Positions 42,917 through 51,697 of a stretch of 64,000 nucleotides of DNA are shown in pieces. Position 1 is the first letter of the stretch; each line of letters begins with the position of its first letter. The position numbers and the translations under genes are program-made. The stretch is from Micromonospora yangpuensis (GTDB lineage Bacteria > Actinomycetota > Actinomycetes > Mycobacteriales > Micromonosporaceae): positions 682,001 through 746,000 of the forward strand of contig NZ_FMIA01000002.1 of assembly GCF_900091615.1 (NCBI RefSeq), in the 5' to 3' direction. Below the pieces are notes generated by a model. It was not told where the DNA came from, made no database searches, and worked only from the letters and a program-made list of their open reading frames with translations.

Positions 42917-43899
42917 CCTCCGGGACACTGCGGCCACCCCCGCAGCCGCCCGCCCCGCTCCCGTCGGGGCCGGTCGTCGGCCGTCCGGCGACGCGTCGTC
43001 GGAGCTGGCGGCAGGCGTTGCGCCGGGACTGGCAGCTCTACTCGCTGGCCGTCCTGCCGCTGCTGTTCTTCCTGGTCTTCCGGTACCTGCCGATGGTCGG
43101 CAACGTGATCGCGTTCCGCCGGTTCCGGCCCGGCGGCAGCATCTTCGGCGACTACTGGGTGGGCCTGCGGTACTTCCGGATGTTCCTGACCGACCCGACG
43201 TTCTGGGAGGTGTTCACCAACACCCTGGTCCTGGGGACGCTCACCCTGCTGTTCTGCTTTCCGCTGCCGATCGTGCTGGCGTTGCTGCTCAACGAGGTAC
43301 GCGCCCGCCGGCTCAAGCGGTTCGTCCAGTCTGTGTCGTACCTGCCGCACTTCCTGTCCATCGTGATCGTGGCGGCCATGGTGATGCAGCTGACCTCGAT
43401 GGACGGCACGGTCAACCAGCTCGTCCAGGCCACCGGGGCGGATCCGGTGCCGTTCCTGCAACGGCCGGAGTGGTTCCGTACCGTCTACGTCTCCTCCGAG
43501 GTCTGGCAGACCGTCGGCTGGGGCACGATCCTCTACCTCGCCGCGTTGACCACCATCGACGACAACCTGTACGAGGCGGCCCGGATCGACGGGGCGAACC
43601 GGTGGCGGCAGACCTGGCACGTGACCCTGCCGGGCATCCGGCCGACCATGGTGACCCTGCTGATTCTCAACATCGGCACCTTCATGGCGGTCGGGTTCGA
43701 GAAGATCCTGCTGCTCTACAACCCGCTCACCTACCCGACGGCCGACGTGATCTCCACGTACCTGTTCCGGATGGGCTTCGAGTCCAGCAACTTCAGCTAC
43801 GCCGCCGCGATCGGGCTCTTCGAGGCGGTGATCGGGTTGGTCCTGGTCCTCTCGGCGAACCTCATCTCCCGGCGCACGGTGGGGACGAGCCTGTGGTGA
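42913..43899 (+). CDS. ABC transporter permease, LplB/aldouronate type
   Basis: 328 aa with six predicted membrane helices and the EAA loop (YEAARIDGANRWRQTWHVTLPGI) for ATPase contact. The N-terminal cytoplasmic tail is Pro-rich. The length and sequence pattern (RDWQLYSLAVLPLLFFLVFRYLPM) are those of LplB-type permeases in aldouronate loci. GTG overlaps the GH3 stop (GTGA). No ATPase gene is adjacent; a shared MsiK-like ATPase elsewhere is likely. Confidence 0.9.
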   Translation: MTSGTLRPPPQPPAPLPSGPVVGRPATRRRSWRQALRRDWQLYSLAVLPLLFFLVFRYLPMVGNVIAFRRFRPGGSIFGDYWVGLRYFRMFLTDPTFWEVFTNTLVLGTLTLLFCFPLPIVLALLLNEVRARRLKRFVQSVSYLPHFLSIVIVAAMVMQLTSMDGTVNQLVQATGADPVPFLQRPEWFRTVYVSSEVWQTVGWGTILYLAALTTIDDNLYEAARIDGANRWRQTWHVTLPGIRPTMVTLLILNIGTFMAVGFEKILLLYNPLTYPTADVISTYLFRMGFESSNFSYAAAIGLFEAVIGLVLVLSANLISRRTVGTSLW

Positions 43900-44774
43900 C
43901 CGTGACCGTGACGCGGGGGCGCCGGGTCTTCCAGCTGGTCAACGGGATCGTGCTGACCGGCGTGGTGATCGTGACGCTGTACCCGTTCGTCAACATCGTG
44001 GCCCGGTCGATGAGCGAGGAGGCGTACCTCATCGCCGGGCAGGTGAACCTGGTGCCGCGCGGGTTCGACCTGACCGCGTACCGGCTGGTGATGGCGGACG
44101 CGATGTTCTGGACGAACTACCGCAACACGGTGGTCTACACCGTGCTGGCCACCGCCATCGCGCTGGTGCTGACCACCTGCTACGCGTACGTGCTGTCGAA
44201 GCCGCAGCTGCGGGGCCGGCGGCTGCTGGTCGGCGTGGCCCTGTTCACCATGTTCTTCTCCGGCGGGCTGATCCCCAACTACGTCCTGATCACCAGCCTG
44301 GGGATGAAGAACACCGTCTGGGCGGTGGTGCTGCCCAACGCGATAAGCGTGTTCAACCTGCTGGTGATGAAGGCCTTCTTCGAGAGCCTGCCGACCGAGC
44401 TGGAGGAGGCCGCCGCGGTCGACGGGCTGAACACGTACGGCATCCTGCTGCGCATCGTGCTGCCGCTGTCCAAGGCGATCATCGCCACGATGGTGCTGTT
44501 CTACGCGGTGTCGTACTGGAACTCGTGGTTCACCGCCTTCCTCTACCTGGACCGTCAGGAGCTGTTGCCGGTCACCGTCTACCTGCGCAACCTGATCGCC
44601 GGGGCGACCGGGGCCAACTCGGCCGGCGCGGTCGCCGACGCCGACGCGGTCCAGGCCGCGGCCACCGTCCAGGCCGTCACGGTCGTGCTCACCACGCTGC
44701 CGATCCTGGCCGTGTACCCGTTCGTCCAGCGGTACTTCGTCTCCGGCGTGATGCTCGGCGCGGTCAAGGGATGA
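43896..44774 (+). CDS. ABC transporter permease, YtcP type
   Basis: 292 aa, six helices, EAA loop TELEEAAAVDGLNTYGILLRIVLPLSKA. It belongs to the carbohydrate-permease group that pairs with LplB proteins. The GTG overlaps the upstream stop (GTGA), so the two permeases are coupled and probably form a heterodimer. It contains the PFVNIVARSMS and LIPNYVLI segments characteristic of YtcP. Confidence 0.9.
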   Translation: MTVTVTRGRRVFQLVNGIVLTGVVIVTLYPFVNIVARSMSEEAYLIAGQVNLVPRGFDLTAYRLVMADAMFWTNYRNTVVYTVLATAIALVLTTCYAYVLSKPQLRGRRLLVGVALFTMFFSGGLIPNYVLITSLGMKNTVWAVVLPNAISVFNLLVMKAFFESLPTELEEAAAVDGLNTYGILLRIVLPLSKAIIATMVLFYAVSYWNSWFTAFLYLDRQELLPVTVYLRNLIAGATGANSAGAVADADAVQAAATVQAVTVVLTTLPILAVYPFVQRYFVSGVMLGAVKG

Positions 44775-44830
44775 GCCGACCGGACCGCCGCACCCCCACC
44801 CACCCCACCTGAGAAGTGAAAGGACGAGCC

Positions 44831-46465
44831 ATGCTCCACAGATCGTGGCGGGCAGTGGCGGTAGCCACCGCCGGTGTGCTCGCGCTCAGCCTGGTCGCCT
44901 GCTCCGAGGAGACCGCCGAGCAGACGGACCTGTCCGGCAACCGGGTCGGCGCGATGGCCGAGTACGGCACCGGAGACCAGTTCAAGGCGACCGAGGCGGT
45001 GAACTTCTCGATCCTCTACAACAACCACACGTTCTATCCGCTGAAGAACGACTGGCTGTTCTGGTCGGAGCTGACCAAGCGCACGAATGTGACGTTGGCG
45101 CCGGTGGCTGTGCCGCTGAGTGACTACGAGCAGAAGCGCAGCCTGCTGATCGGCGCGGGGGACGCTCCCCTGATCATTCCGAAGACGTACCACCCGGCGG
45201 AGAACGCCTTCGTCTCCTCCGGGGCGATCCTGCCGGTCAGCGACTACCTCGACCTGATGCCGCACTTCAAGGAAAAGATCGAGAAGTGGCAGCTCCAGCC
45301 GGAGCTGGACACGCTCAAGCAGTCCGACGGCAAGTACTACCTCCTTCCCGGCCTGCACGAGAAGCCCTGGCACGAGTACTCGCTGCTGATGCGCAGCGAC
45401 ATCCTCGACGAGCTGAACCTCGCCGTCCCGAAGACCTGGGACGAGGTGTACACCGTGCTCAAGGCGATGAAGGCGAAGTACCCGGACTCCTACCCGTTGT
45501 CGGACCGGTTCGGCAAGCCCACCCCGGGTGGTGCGCTGATGTCCTACCTCGGCGCGTCGTTCGGGACCCAGGCCGGCTGGACCTACCAGCACGCCACCTG
45601 GGTGCCGGCGGAGAAGAAGTTCGTCTACACCGGGGCCAGCGAGCAGTACAAGCAGATGCTGCAGTACCTCCAGAAGCTGGTGAGCGAGGGGCTGCTCGAC
45701 CCGGAGAGCTTCACCCAGACCGACGACCAGGCCCGGCAGAAGCTCGCCAACGGCAGGTCCTTCGCGATCAGCGGCAACGCCCAGACCCTGGTCAACGAGA
45801 ACCGGCCGGACCTGGCCAAGACCCAGCCGGACGCCAAGCTGGTCAAGATCCCGCTGCCGGTCGGCCCGGCCGGTGAGGTCAACCCGGCCAGCCGGCTGGA
45901 GAACGGCGTGATGATCAACAGCAAGGCCCGGGAGAGCAGGAACTTCGTGGCCATGATGCAGTTCATCGACTGGCTCTACTACTCCGACGCCGGCCAGGAG
46001 TTCGCCAAGTGGGGGGTGGAGGGCACCACCTACAGCAGGGACGCCGCCGGCAAGCGCACCCTCGCCGCCGACGTGGACATGATCGGGCTCAACCCCAAGG
46101 GCAGCAAGCACCTGCAGAAGGACTTCGGCTTCGGCAACGGGGTCTTCGCCTACGGCGGCAGCACCGAGCTGTTGCAGTCCTTCTTCAGCCCGGAGGAGAT
46201 GGAGTTCCAGAACGTGATGAACGCCCGGCCGGCGAAGCCGGTGCCCCCGCCGTACCCGTTCACCGACGAGGAACGGGAACAGGTGTCGCTCTGGGAGAGC
46301 CCGCTGAAGGACTTCGTCACCCAGAATTCGCTGCGGTTCATCCTCGGCCAGCGACCCCTCACCGAGTGGGACGCCTACCTGACCGAGCTGAAGGGCAAGA
46401 ACATGGACGCCTACCTGGAGTTGGTGGAGAAGGCGTACCAGCGTTTCCAGCAGGAGAACGGCTGA
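44831..46465 (+). CDS. extracellular oligosaccharide-binding lipoprotein (LplA-type)
   Basis: 544 aa. A lipoprotein signal with lipobox LVAC makes C24 the lipidated residue. The mature protein is a type I extracellular solute-binding protein of about 55 kDa, larger than maltose-binding types and like LplA of aldouronate importers. Motifs include LNLAVPKTWDEVYTVLKAMK and YDWLYYSDAG-like FIDWLYYSDAG. ATG 44831 has AAAGGA upstream. It is co-transcribed after the permeases (57-bp gap). Confidence 0.9.
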   Translation: MLHRSWRAVAVATAGVLALSLVACSEETAEQTDLSGNRVGAMAEYGTGDQFKATEAVNFSILYNNHTFYPLKNDWLFWSELTKRTNVTLAPVAVPLSDYEQKRSLLIGAGDAPLIIPKTYHPAENAFVSSGAILPVSDYLDLMPHFKEKIEKWQLQPELDTLKQSDGKYYLLPGLHEKPWHEYSLLMRSDILDELNLAVPKTWDEVYTVLKAMKAKYPDSYPLSDRFGKPTPGGALMSYLGASFGTQAGWTYQHATWVPAEKKFVYTGASEQYKQMLQYLQKLVSEGLLDPESFTQTDDQARQKLANGRSFAISGNAQTLVNENRPDLAKTQPDAKLVKIPLPVGPAGEVNPASRLENGVMINSKARESRNFVAMMQFIDWLYYSDAGQEFAKWGVEGTTYSRDAAGKRTLAADVDMIGLNPKGSKHLQKDFGFGNGVFAYGGSTELLQSFFSPEEMEFQNVMNARPAKPVPPPYPFTDEEREQVSLWESPLKDFVTQNSLRFILGQRPLTEWDAYLTELKGKNMDAYLELVEKAYQRFQQENG

Positions 46466-46517
46466 CCCGCCACTCCGGTCGGGTCCGCGCGACGGCGGGC
46501 CCGACCGGGGAGCGGCC

Positions 46518-47201
46518 GTGACCGCCGAGGCCGGGCAGCGGTTCGGCACCGGTCCGCTGGCGCGGGCCGCCGCGCTGGTACACACCCTGCTCGTGGTGGA
46601 GGTGCTGCTGCTGGTCGGCACCCTGCCCGGCCTGCTGCCGCTGGTCCTGCTCGGCCACGACGCCAGCAACCTGCCGTTGCTCGCGGCCTGCCTGGTGCCG
46701 GCCGGCCCGGCGTTGGCCGCCGCCCTGTTCACCCTGCGGCACCAGCGGCTCGACCTGACCGAGCTGCGCCCGGCCGCGCTGTTCCGGCGCGGGTACCGGG
46801 TCAACCTGCTGCCGGTGCTGCGGATCTGGGTGCCGATGCTGGTCTGGCTGGCCGTGATCGGGGTGAACCTGGCCAACCTGCGCGCCGCCGGAGTCCCGTC
46901 CTGGTGGGCGGTGCTGCTGGTGATCGTCGCGTTGGCGGTGACCCTGGTCGGGGCGAACGCCCTGCTGGTGACCGCGCTGTTCCGCTTCCGGACCCGCGAC
47001 GTGCTCCGGCTGGCCGGTTACTTCCTGACCCGTACCCCGAGTGTCCCGGTCGGCACCCTCGTCCTGCTGGCCGCGGCGGCCGGGATCACCGCGGTCTTCT
47101 CCGAGGCGGTGCTGGTGCTCCTCGGTGCCCCCTTCGTCCTGGCGTTCCTCCGGATCGGCGAACCGATGATCGACAAGATTCAGAAGGAGTTCACCACGTG
47201 A
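46518..47201 (+). CDS. DUF624 (YesL-like) membrane protein
   Basis: 227 aa with about five hydrophobic segments. DUF624 proteins are often found beside LplB/YtcP-type importers of plant polysaccharide fragments, but their function is not known. Its GTG start lies 52 bp after the binding protein gene, and its stop overlaps the GH67 start (GTGA). Confidence 0.8.
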   Translation: MTAEAGQRFGTGPLARAAALVHTLLVVEVLLLVGTLPGLLPLVLLGHDASNLPLLAACLVPAGPALAAALFTLRHQRLDLTELRPAALFRRGYRVNLLPVLRIWVPMLVWLAVIGVNLANLRAAGVPSWWAVLLVIVALAVTLVGANALLVTALFRFRTRDVLRLAGYFLTRTPSVPVGTLVLLAAAAGITAVFSEAVLVLLGAPFVLAFLRIGEPMIDKIQKEFTT

Positions 47202-49216
47202 GTGTGCACGCGGCCTGGCTGCCGGCGGAGTCGTTCGTCGCGCTCGGCTCCCGACGGGTCCTGGTGCACGGCGACGGCGTCGACACCGTGCTGGACGAGG
47301 TGACCCGGGCCTGTGCCCGGCACGGCGGGCAGGTGCGCCGCTCGCCGTGCGGGGACGCCGACGTCGACCTGGTGCTCGCCCTGCGCCAGGCGGTCCCGCT
47401 GCCGGTCCCGGCCGCCCAGGCGGCCCGCCAGGCCGCCGGGGAACCCCCGGGTGACGAGGGGTTCGTGCTGACCCGCTCTGGGGACGTGACGGTGCTGCTC
47501 GCCGACACCCCGACCGGCCTGCTGTACGGGCTGTTCCACCTGGTCCGGCTCGGCGCGGCGGCCTTCACAGTGGACCAACCGACCCGGCGGCACCGCCCGG
47601 CGCTGCGCCGACGGATGCTCGACCACTGGGACAACGTCTCGGTGCACCCGGTGATGGGTCAGGTGGAGCGGGGCTACGCGGGCGGCTCGATCTTCTGGCG
47701 CGACGGGGCGGCCCGGCACGACCTGGCCCGGATCCGGGAGTACGGCCGGCTGCTGGCCGCCGTCGGGATCAACGCGATCTCGGTCAACAACGTCAACGTC
47801 GGCCCGGTGGAGGCCCGGCTGTTGACCGACCGGCTCGACGACGTGGCCGAGATCGCCGACGTGCTGCGCCCGTACGGCATCCGGGTGCACCTGTCGGTGA
47901 CCTTCGCCGCCCCGGTGGTCCTCGGTGGCCTGCCCACCGCCGACCCGCGGGACGAGCAGGTACGCGCCTGGTGGGCCACCACCACCCGCCAGGTCTACGA
48001 GCGGATCGGCGACTTCGGCGGGTACGTGGTGAAGGCCGACTCGGAGGGGCAGCCGGGCCCGTTCAGCTACGGTCGCAGCCACGCCGACGGGGCGAACCTG
48101 CTGGCCGAGGCGCTCGCCCCGCACGGCGGGGTGGTGCACTGGCGGGCCTTCGTCTACAACCACCACCAGGACTGGCGGGACCGCTCCACCGACCGGGCCC
48201 GCGCCGCGTACGACCACTTCGTCCCGCTGGACGGCGACTTCCGTACCAACGTGGTGCTGCAGGTCAAGTACGGCCCGGTCGACTTCCAGCCCCGCGAGCC
48301 GGTCTCCCCGGTGCTCGCCGCCATGCCGGCCACCCGGCTGGCGATGGAGCTGCAGGTGACCCAGGAGTACACCGGTCAGCAGCGGCACGTCTGCTACCTC
48401 GGGCCGTGGTGGAGCGAGCTGCTCGGCTTCCGGCCGTGGCAGACGCCGGAGCGGACGGTCGCCGACGTGGTCACCGAGCTGGTGGCGGTCTCCAACGTCG
48501 GCGACGACCCGTTCTGGTGCGGACACCCGCTGGCCCAGGCCAACCTGTACGCCTTCGGCCGGCTCGCCTGGGATCCCCGGCTCGACCCGACCGCCGTGCT
48601 CGACGAATGGATCGACCTGACCTCCCCGCCGGGGAGCACGGGGGACACCGGGCGGGTCCGGGCGACCCTGCACGCGATCATGGACGACTCGTGGCGGACG
48701 TACGAGCGGTACACCGCCCCGCTCGGCGTCGGCTTCATGGTCGACCCGTTGCGCCACCACTACGGACCCAACGTCGACGGGTACGAGTACAGCCGCTGGG
48801 GCACCTACCACTTCGCCGACCGGGACGGGGTGGGCGTGGACCGGACCCGAGCCACCGGCACCGGCTACGCCGGCCAGTACCCGCCCGGCTGGGCCCAGGT
48901 GTACGAGTCGCTCGCCGACTGCCCCGACGAGCTGCTGCTCTTCTTCCACCACGTGCCGTACGACCACGTCCTGCACAGCGGCAGCACGGTGATCCAGCAC
49001 ATCTACGACACCCACTTCACCGGGGTGGCGCAGGTGGAGACGATGCGGGAGCGCTGGCGGCAACTGGCCGGGCTGCTCGACCAAGCGCTGTTCGAGCGGG
49101 TCGCCGAGCGCCTGGACGAGCAGGTCCGCAGCGCGACCGAGTGGCGCGACCAGATCAACACGTACTTCTTCCGCAAGTCCGGGGTGCCGGACGCGCACGG
49201 CCGCCCGATCCACTGA
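47198..49216 (+). CDS. aguA: GH67 alpha-glucuronidase
   Basis: 672 aa, the normal length for the family. The three catalytic carboxylates are visible: E in KADSEGQPGP (about 281), D in GPVDFQPREP (about 361) and E in LQVTQEYTGQQ (about 390). They correspond to the acid and base residues in characterised GH67 enzymes. It removes (4-O-methyl)glucuronic acid from the non-reducing end of aldouronic acids. There is no signal peptide, so it is an intracellular enzyme acting after import. The GTG has AAGGAG upstream. Confidence 0.93.
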   Translation: MSVHAAWLPAESFVALGSRRVLVHGDGVDTVLDEVTRACARHGGQVRRSPCGDADVDLVLALRQAVPLPVPAAQAARQAAGEPPGDEGFVLTRSGDVTVLLADTPTGLLYGLFHLVRLGAAAFTVDQPTRRHRPALRRRMLDHWDNVSVHPVMGQVERGYAGGSIFWRDGAARHDLARIREYGRLLAAVGINAISVNNVNVGPVEARLLTDRLDDVAEIADVLRPYGIRVHLSVTFAAPVVLGGLPTADPRDEQVRAWWATTTRQVYERIGDFGGYVVKADSEGQPGPFSYGRSHADGANLLAEALAPHGGVVHWRAFVYNHHQDWRDRSTDRARAAYDHFVPLDGDFRTNVVLQVKYGPVDFQPREPVSPVLAAMPATRLAMELQVTQEYTGQQRHVCYLGPWWSELLGFRPWQTPERTVADVVTELVAVSNVGDDPFWCGHPLAQANLYAFGRLAWDPRLDPTAVLDEWIDLTSPPGSTGDTGRVRATLHAIMDDSWRTYERYTAPLGVGFMVDPLRHHYGPNVDGYEYSRWGTYHFADRDGVGVDRTRATGTGYAGQYPPGWAQVYESLADCPDELLLFFHHVPYDHVLHSGSTVIQHIYDTHFTGVAQVETMRERWRQLAGLLDQALFERVAERLDEQVRSATEWRDQINTYFFRKSGVPDAHGRPIH

Positions 49217-49311
49217 CCGTCCCACATTTCGGGAAGCGGGATCTGGTGGTCGAACCGCCGACGGGCGGCCACGTAATGGCGACTGGCCGCAACCGAGGCA
49301 AGGAGACGCAG

Positions 49312-49773
49312 ATGCCGGAGAAGAAGAAGTCCGAGCCCCCGAAGGAGGTGCGGGACCTCATCGCGCACCTCGACCGGGACGCCAAGGCCGCGTTTGAGAG
49401 TCTGCCGAAACACGTCCAGAAGCGGGTTGCGAACAAGGAGGACACGTCTGTCGTCGTGCGTGGACTGAATCGCTACCAGGCGGACGGCAGCGGGTCGAAG
49501 AAGTCCCGCTCGACCTCGCTGCGGAAACAGCTCCTCGCACATCAGACGATGCCCGGGTCCGCGGAGAGCTACCAGCAGCGACGGGCGGAGCTGAACGGGT
49601 TCGTCCGCGCCTACTGCGCGAATCGGGCGAAGCAGGACGCCGCGTCGGCCGGCACCGAACTCGTCTCGGCGGTGGCGGCGTTGTCGCTGGCCGGCGGGTC
49701 CTCCCCGGACGGCTCCAGCGCCGGGCCGGCGTACGCCAGCGGAAGCGGTCGCCACAAGGCGCCGAGCCGCTGA
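49312..49773 (+). CDS. unknown protein, helical domain with Ser/Gly-rich tail
   Basis: 153 aa. A charged N-terminus (MPEKKKSEPPKEVRDL) leads into a helical region (FESLPKHVQKRVANKEDT, AESYQQRRAELNGFVRAY). A disordered tail ends in GSGRHKAPSR. ATG 49312 has AAGGAG 6 nt upstream; an ATG at 49276 is in frame. The architecture (helical domain, ALSLAGG, then a Pro/Ser/Gly tail with a basic end) is loosely shared with the gene at 60765. I recognise no family. Confidence 0.6.
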   Translation: MPEKKKSEPPKEVRDLIAHLDRDAKAAFESLPKHVQKRVANKEDTSVVVRGLNRYQADGSGSKKSRSTSLRKQLLAHQTMPGSAESYQQRRAELNGFVRAYCANRAKQDAASAGTELVSAVAALSLAGGSSPDGSSAGPAYASGSGRHKAPSR

Positions 49774-49836
49774 TCCCGGCCCGGCCCCGGGCGCCCGGTT
49801 TCGGGTGACCGGCTCGCTGGCCGTACCGTTTCCCGG

Positions 49837-50331
49837 ATGGGAGAGGACCGGGTCACGGTACGGCCGGCGACCGCGCACGACGTCGACGCCCTGGTGGCGC
49901 TCCGGGTGGCCAACGCCGACGTGCATCTGGCGCTGGACCCGCTGCTGTACCGGATGCCACCGGAGGCGGCGCTGCGGCGGCACTTCACGACGGTGCTGGC
50001 CGACGCCCCGGGGCGTAACGCCGTGTTCGTGGCCGAGCGGGACGGCCGGATCGTCGGCATGGTCGAGGTGCTGCGTGATCCGGACCCGCCGGCGCACCGG
50101 CTGCTGCGTCCCGAGCCCTCGGCGCAGATCCACACCGTGGTCTCGCCCGGGGTCCGGGCGCGGGGCGTCGGGTCGGTGCTGGTGGCGGCGGCCGAGCGGT
50201 GGGCGGCCGCGGCCGGGATGGTCCGGCTCTCCGCCGGCATCCACCACGCCAACGACCGTGCGGTGGGCTTCTACCAGCGGCACGGCTTCGTCGACGCGGA
50301 GATCTCCCTGGTCCGCCGCCTGGATGGCTGA
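49837..50331 (+). CDS. GNAT-family N-acetyltransferase
   Basis: 164 aa. A typical GNAT: VTVRPATAHDVDAL at the start, acetyl-CoA loop VSPGVRARGVGSVLVAAAERWA (about 100-121) and ANDRAVGFYQRHGFVDAE at the end. The substrate is unknown. It is a single gene on the plus strand between two unknown genes. Confidence 0.85.
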   Translation: MGEDRVTVRPATAHDVDALVALRVANADVHLALDPLLYRMPPEAALRRHFTTVLADAPGRNAVFVAERDGRIVGMVEVLRDPDPPAHRLLRPEPSAQIHTVVSPGVRARGVGSVLVAAAERWAAAAGMVRLSAGIHHANDRAVGFYQRHGFVDAEISLVRRLDG

Positions 50332-50414
50332 AATCTGACCCTCGTCACTTCGAACCGTGGTGGGTTCTTGTCCGTTGATGCCTGTCGAAGCACCTTCAGC
50401 GGACGGAGTGCGCG

Positions 50415-50861
50415 ATGGCTGACGAGTGGTACAACAACCACGACTACGGGGATCTGCGGGAACCTGACAACTACACCGCGTTCATGAACGCCCGGGCGGC
50501 ATGGCAGGCCGAGCTGAGGGAACACACCGCATACAGCCCAGCGGGGGTGCGGGCGAATATGGAGCTGACTCAGGGGAAGAATGCCGCCGACATGGCGAGG
50601 GCATATCACCAGTCGAAGGCCCAGGGCCCGTTGCCCGGTGCCGAAGCACTGGGAAAGGGCGCTCCTGCCGAGGCCGGAAGGTCACCGGCCGCCCCGGCCC
50701 CGCGGATCGATGTGCTGGCCGCGATGAGTCTGTCCGAACTTGACCGGGTCGTCCTGCCGCCGCCGCAGGACCCCGGCCGTCTTCGGGTGCCCGGGTCGGC
50801 CACCGCACCGGCCCGGGACGGGCAGAACCAGGCGGCCGCCGGCGCCGGGCGGGCCAGGTAG
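50415..50861 (+). CDS. unknown protein with disordered C-terminus
   Basis: 148 aa. The N-terminal 75 residues are ordered-looking and acidic/aromatic (MADEWYNNHDYGDLREPDNYTAFMN..AWQAELREHTAY). The C-terminus is Ala/Pro/Gly-rich and contains MSLSELDRVVLPPPQDPGRL. ATG has GGAG 6 nt upstream. No family is recognised. It ends near the two-component system, which is on the other strand. Confidence 0.5.
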   Translation: MADEWYNNHDYGDLREPDNYTAFMNARAAWQAELREHTAYSPAGVRANMELTQGKNAADMARAYHQSKAQGPLPGAEALGKGAPAEAGRSPAAPAPRIDVLAAMSLSELDRVVLPPPQDPGRLRVPGSATAPARDGQNQAAAGAGRAR

Positions 50862-50873
50862 CACGGGTGCGGT

Positions 50874-51575
50874 TCAGCGGGTGAGGGTGCCGGCGCGGGC
50901 CGGTGGCGGGGTGCCCGGGGTCACCAGACCACTCTGGTACGCCGCCACCACCGCGTGCGTCCGGTCGCGCAGGCCCAGCTTCATCAGGACCCGGCTGACG
51001 TGGGTCTTCACGGTCGCCTCGCCCAGCACCAGATGCTCGGCGATCTCCTGGTTGGACAGCCCGTACGCCATCAGCACCAGCACCTCGCGTTCCCGGGGGG
51101 TGAGCTGACGCATCCGGGTGGGGGTGGGCAGACCGGGGTCGGGGCGGGTGGCGAGGTCGTCGAGGAGCCGTCGGGTGACCGCCGGGTCCAGCCAGGCCTC
51201 ACCGGCGGCCACGGCGCGTACCGCGGCGACGAGCTCCTGCGGGGCGGCGTCCTTGAGGACGAAACCGGACGCGCCGGCCCGCAACGCGGCGTAGACCGCC
51301 TCGTCGACGTGGTAGGTGGTGAGGATGATGACCCGGACCGGTCGCTGCGGGTCGTACTCCTCGGCGAGCCGACGGGTCGCCTCGACCCCGTCCGTGCCGG
51401 GCATCCGGACGTCCATCAGCACCACGTCGGGGTGCAGGCGGCGACTCAGCTCGACGGCCTGGGCCCCGTCGTCGGCCTCGCCCACCACCTCGACGTCGGC
51501 CACGGCGGCGAGCAGCATCGCCAGCCCGGCCCGGATGAGCGGTTGATCGTCGGCGAGCAGCACCCTGATCTGCAT
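50874..51575 (-). CDS. NarL/LuxR-family response regulator
   Basis: 233 aa. Receiver domain with the phosphoacceptor Asp in VVLMDVRMP (about D54), the conserved T in ILTTYH and K in VLKDA. The LuxR HTH (LTPREREVLVLMAYGLSNQEIAEHLVLGEATVKTHVSRVLMKLGLRDR) covers about 163-210. It is 120 bp downstream of its histidine kinase on the same strand, forming a standard two-component pair. Confidence 0.92.
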   Translation of the reverse strand: MQIRVLLADDQPLIRAGLAMLLAAVADVEVVGEADDGAQAVELSRRLHPDVVLMDVRMPGTDGVEATRRLAEEYDPQRPVRVIILTTYHVDEAVYAALRAGASGFVLKDAAPQELVAAVRAVAAGEAWLDPAVTRRLLDDLATRPDPGLPTPTRMRQLTPREREVLVLMAYGLSNQEIAEHLVLGEATVKTHVSRVLMKLGLRDRTHAVVAAYQSGLVTPGTPPPARAGTLTR

Positions 51576-51697
51576 TCGTGCCCCCTGGTCCCACCGGGCC
51601 GGCGCGACGGTCGACCCTGTCAGAGAACAGTTATGCCCGGCCCGGCCCGGATTGGAAAGGGAGTTGTCAGAGAGCGGACGCCAGTGATCAAAGCCGG

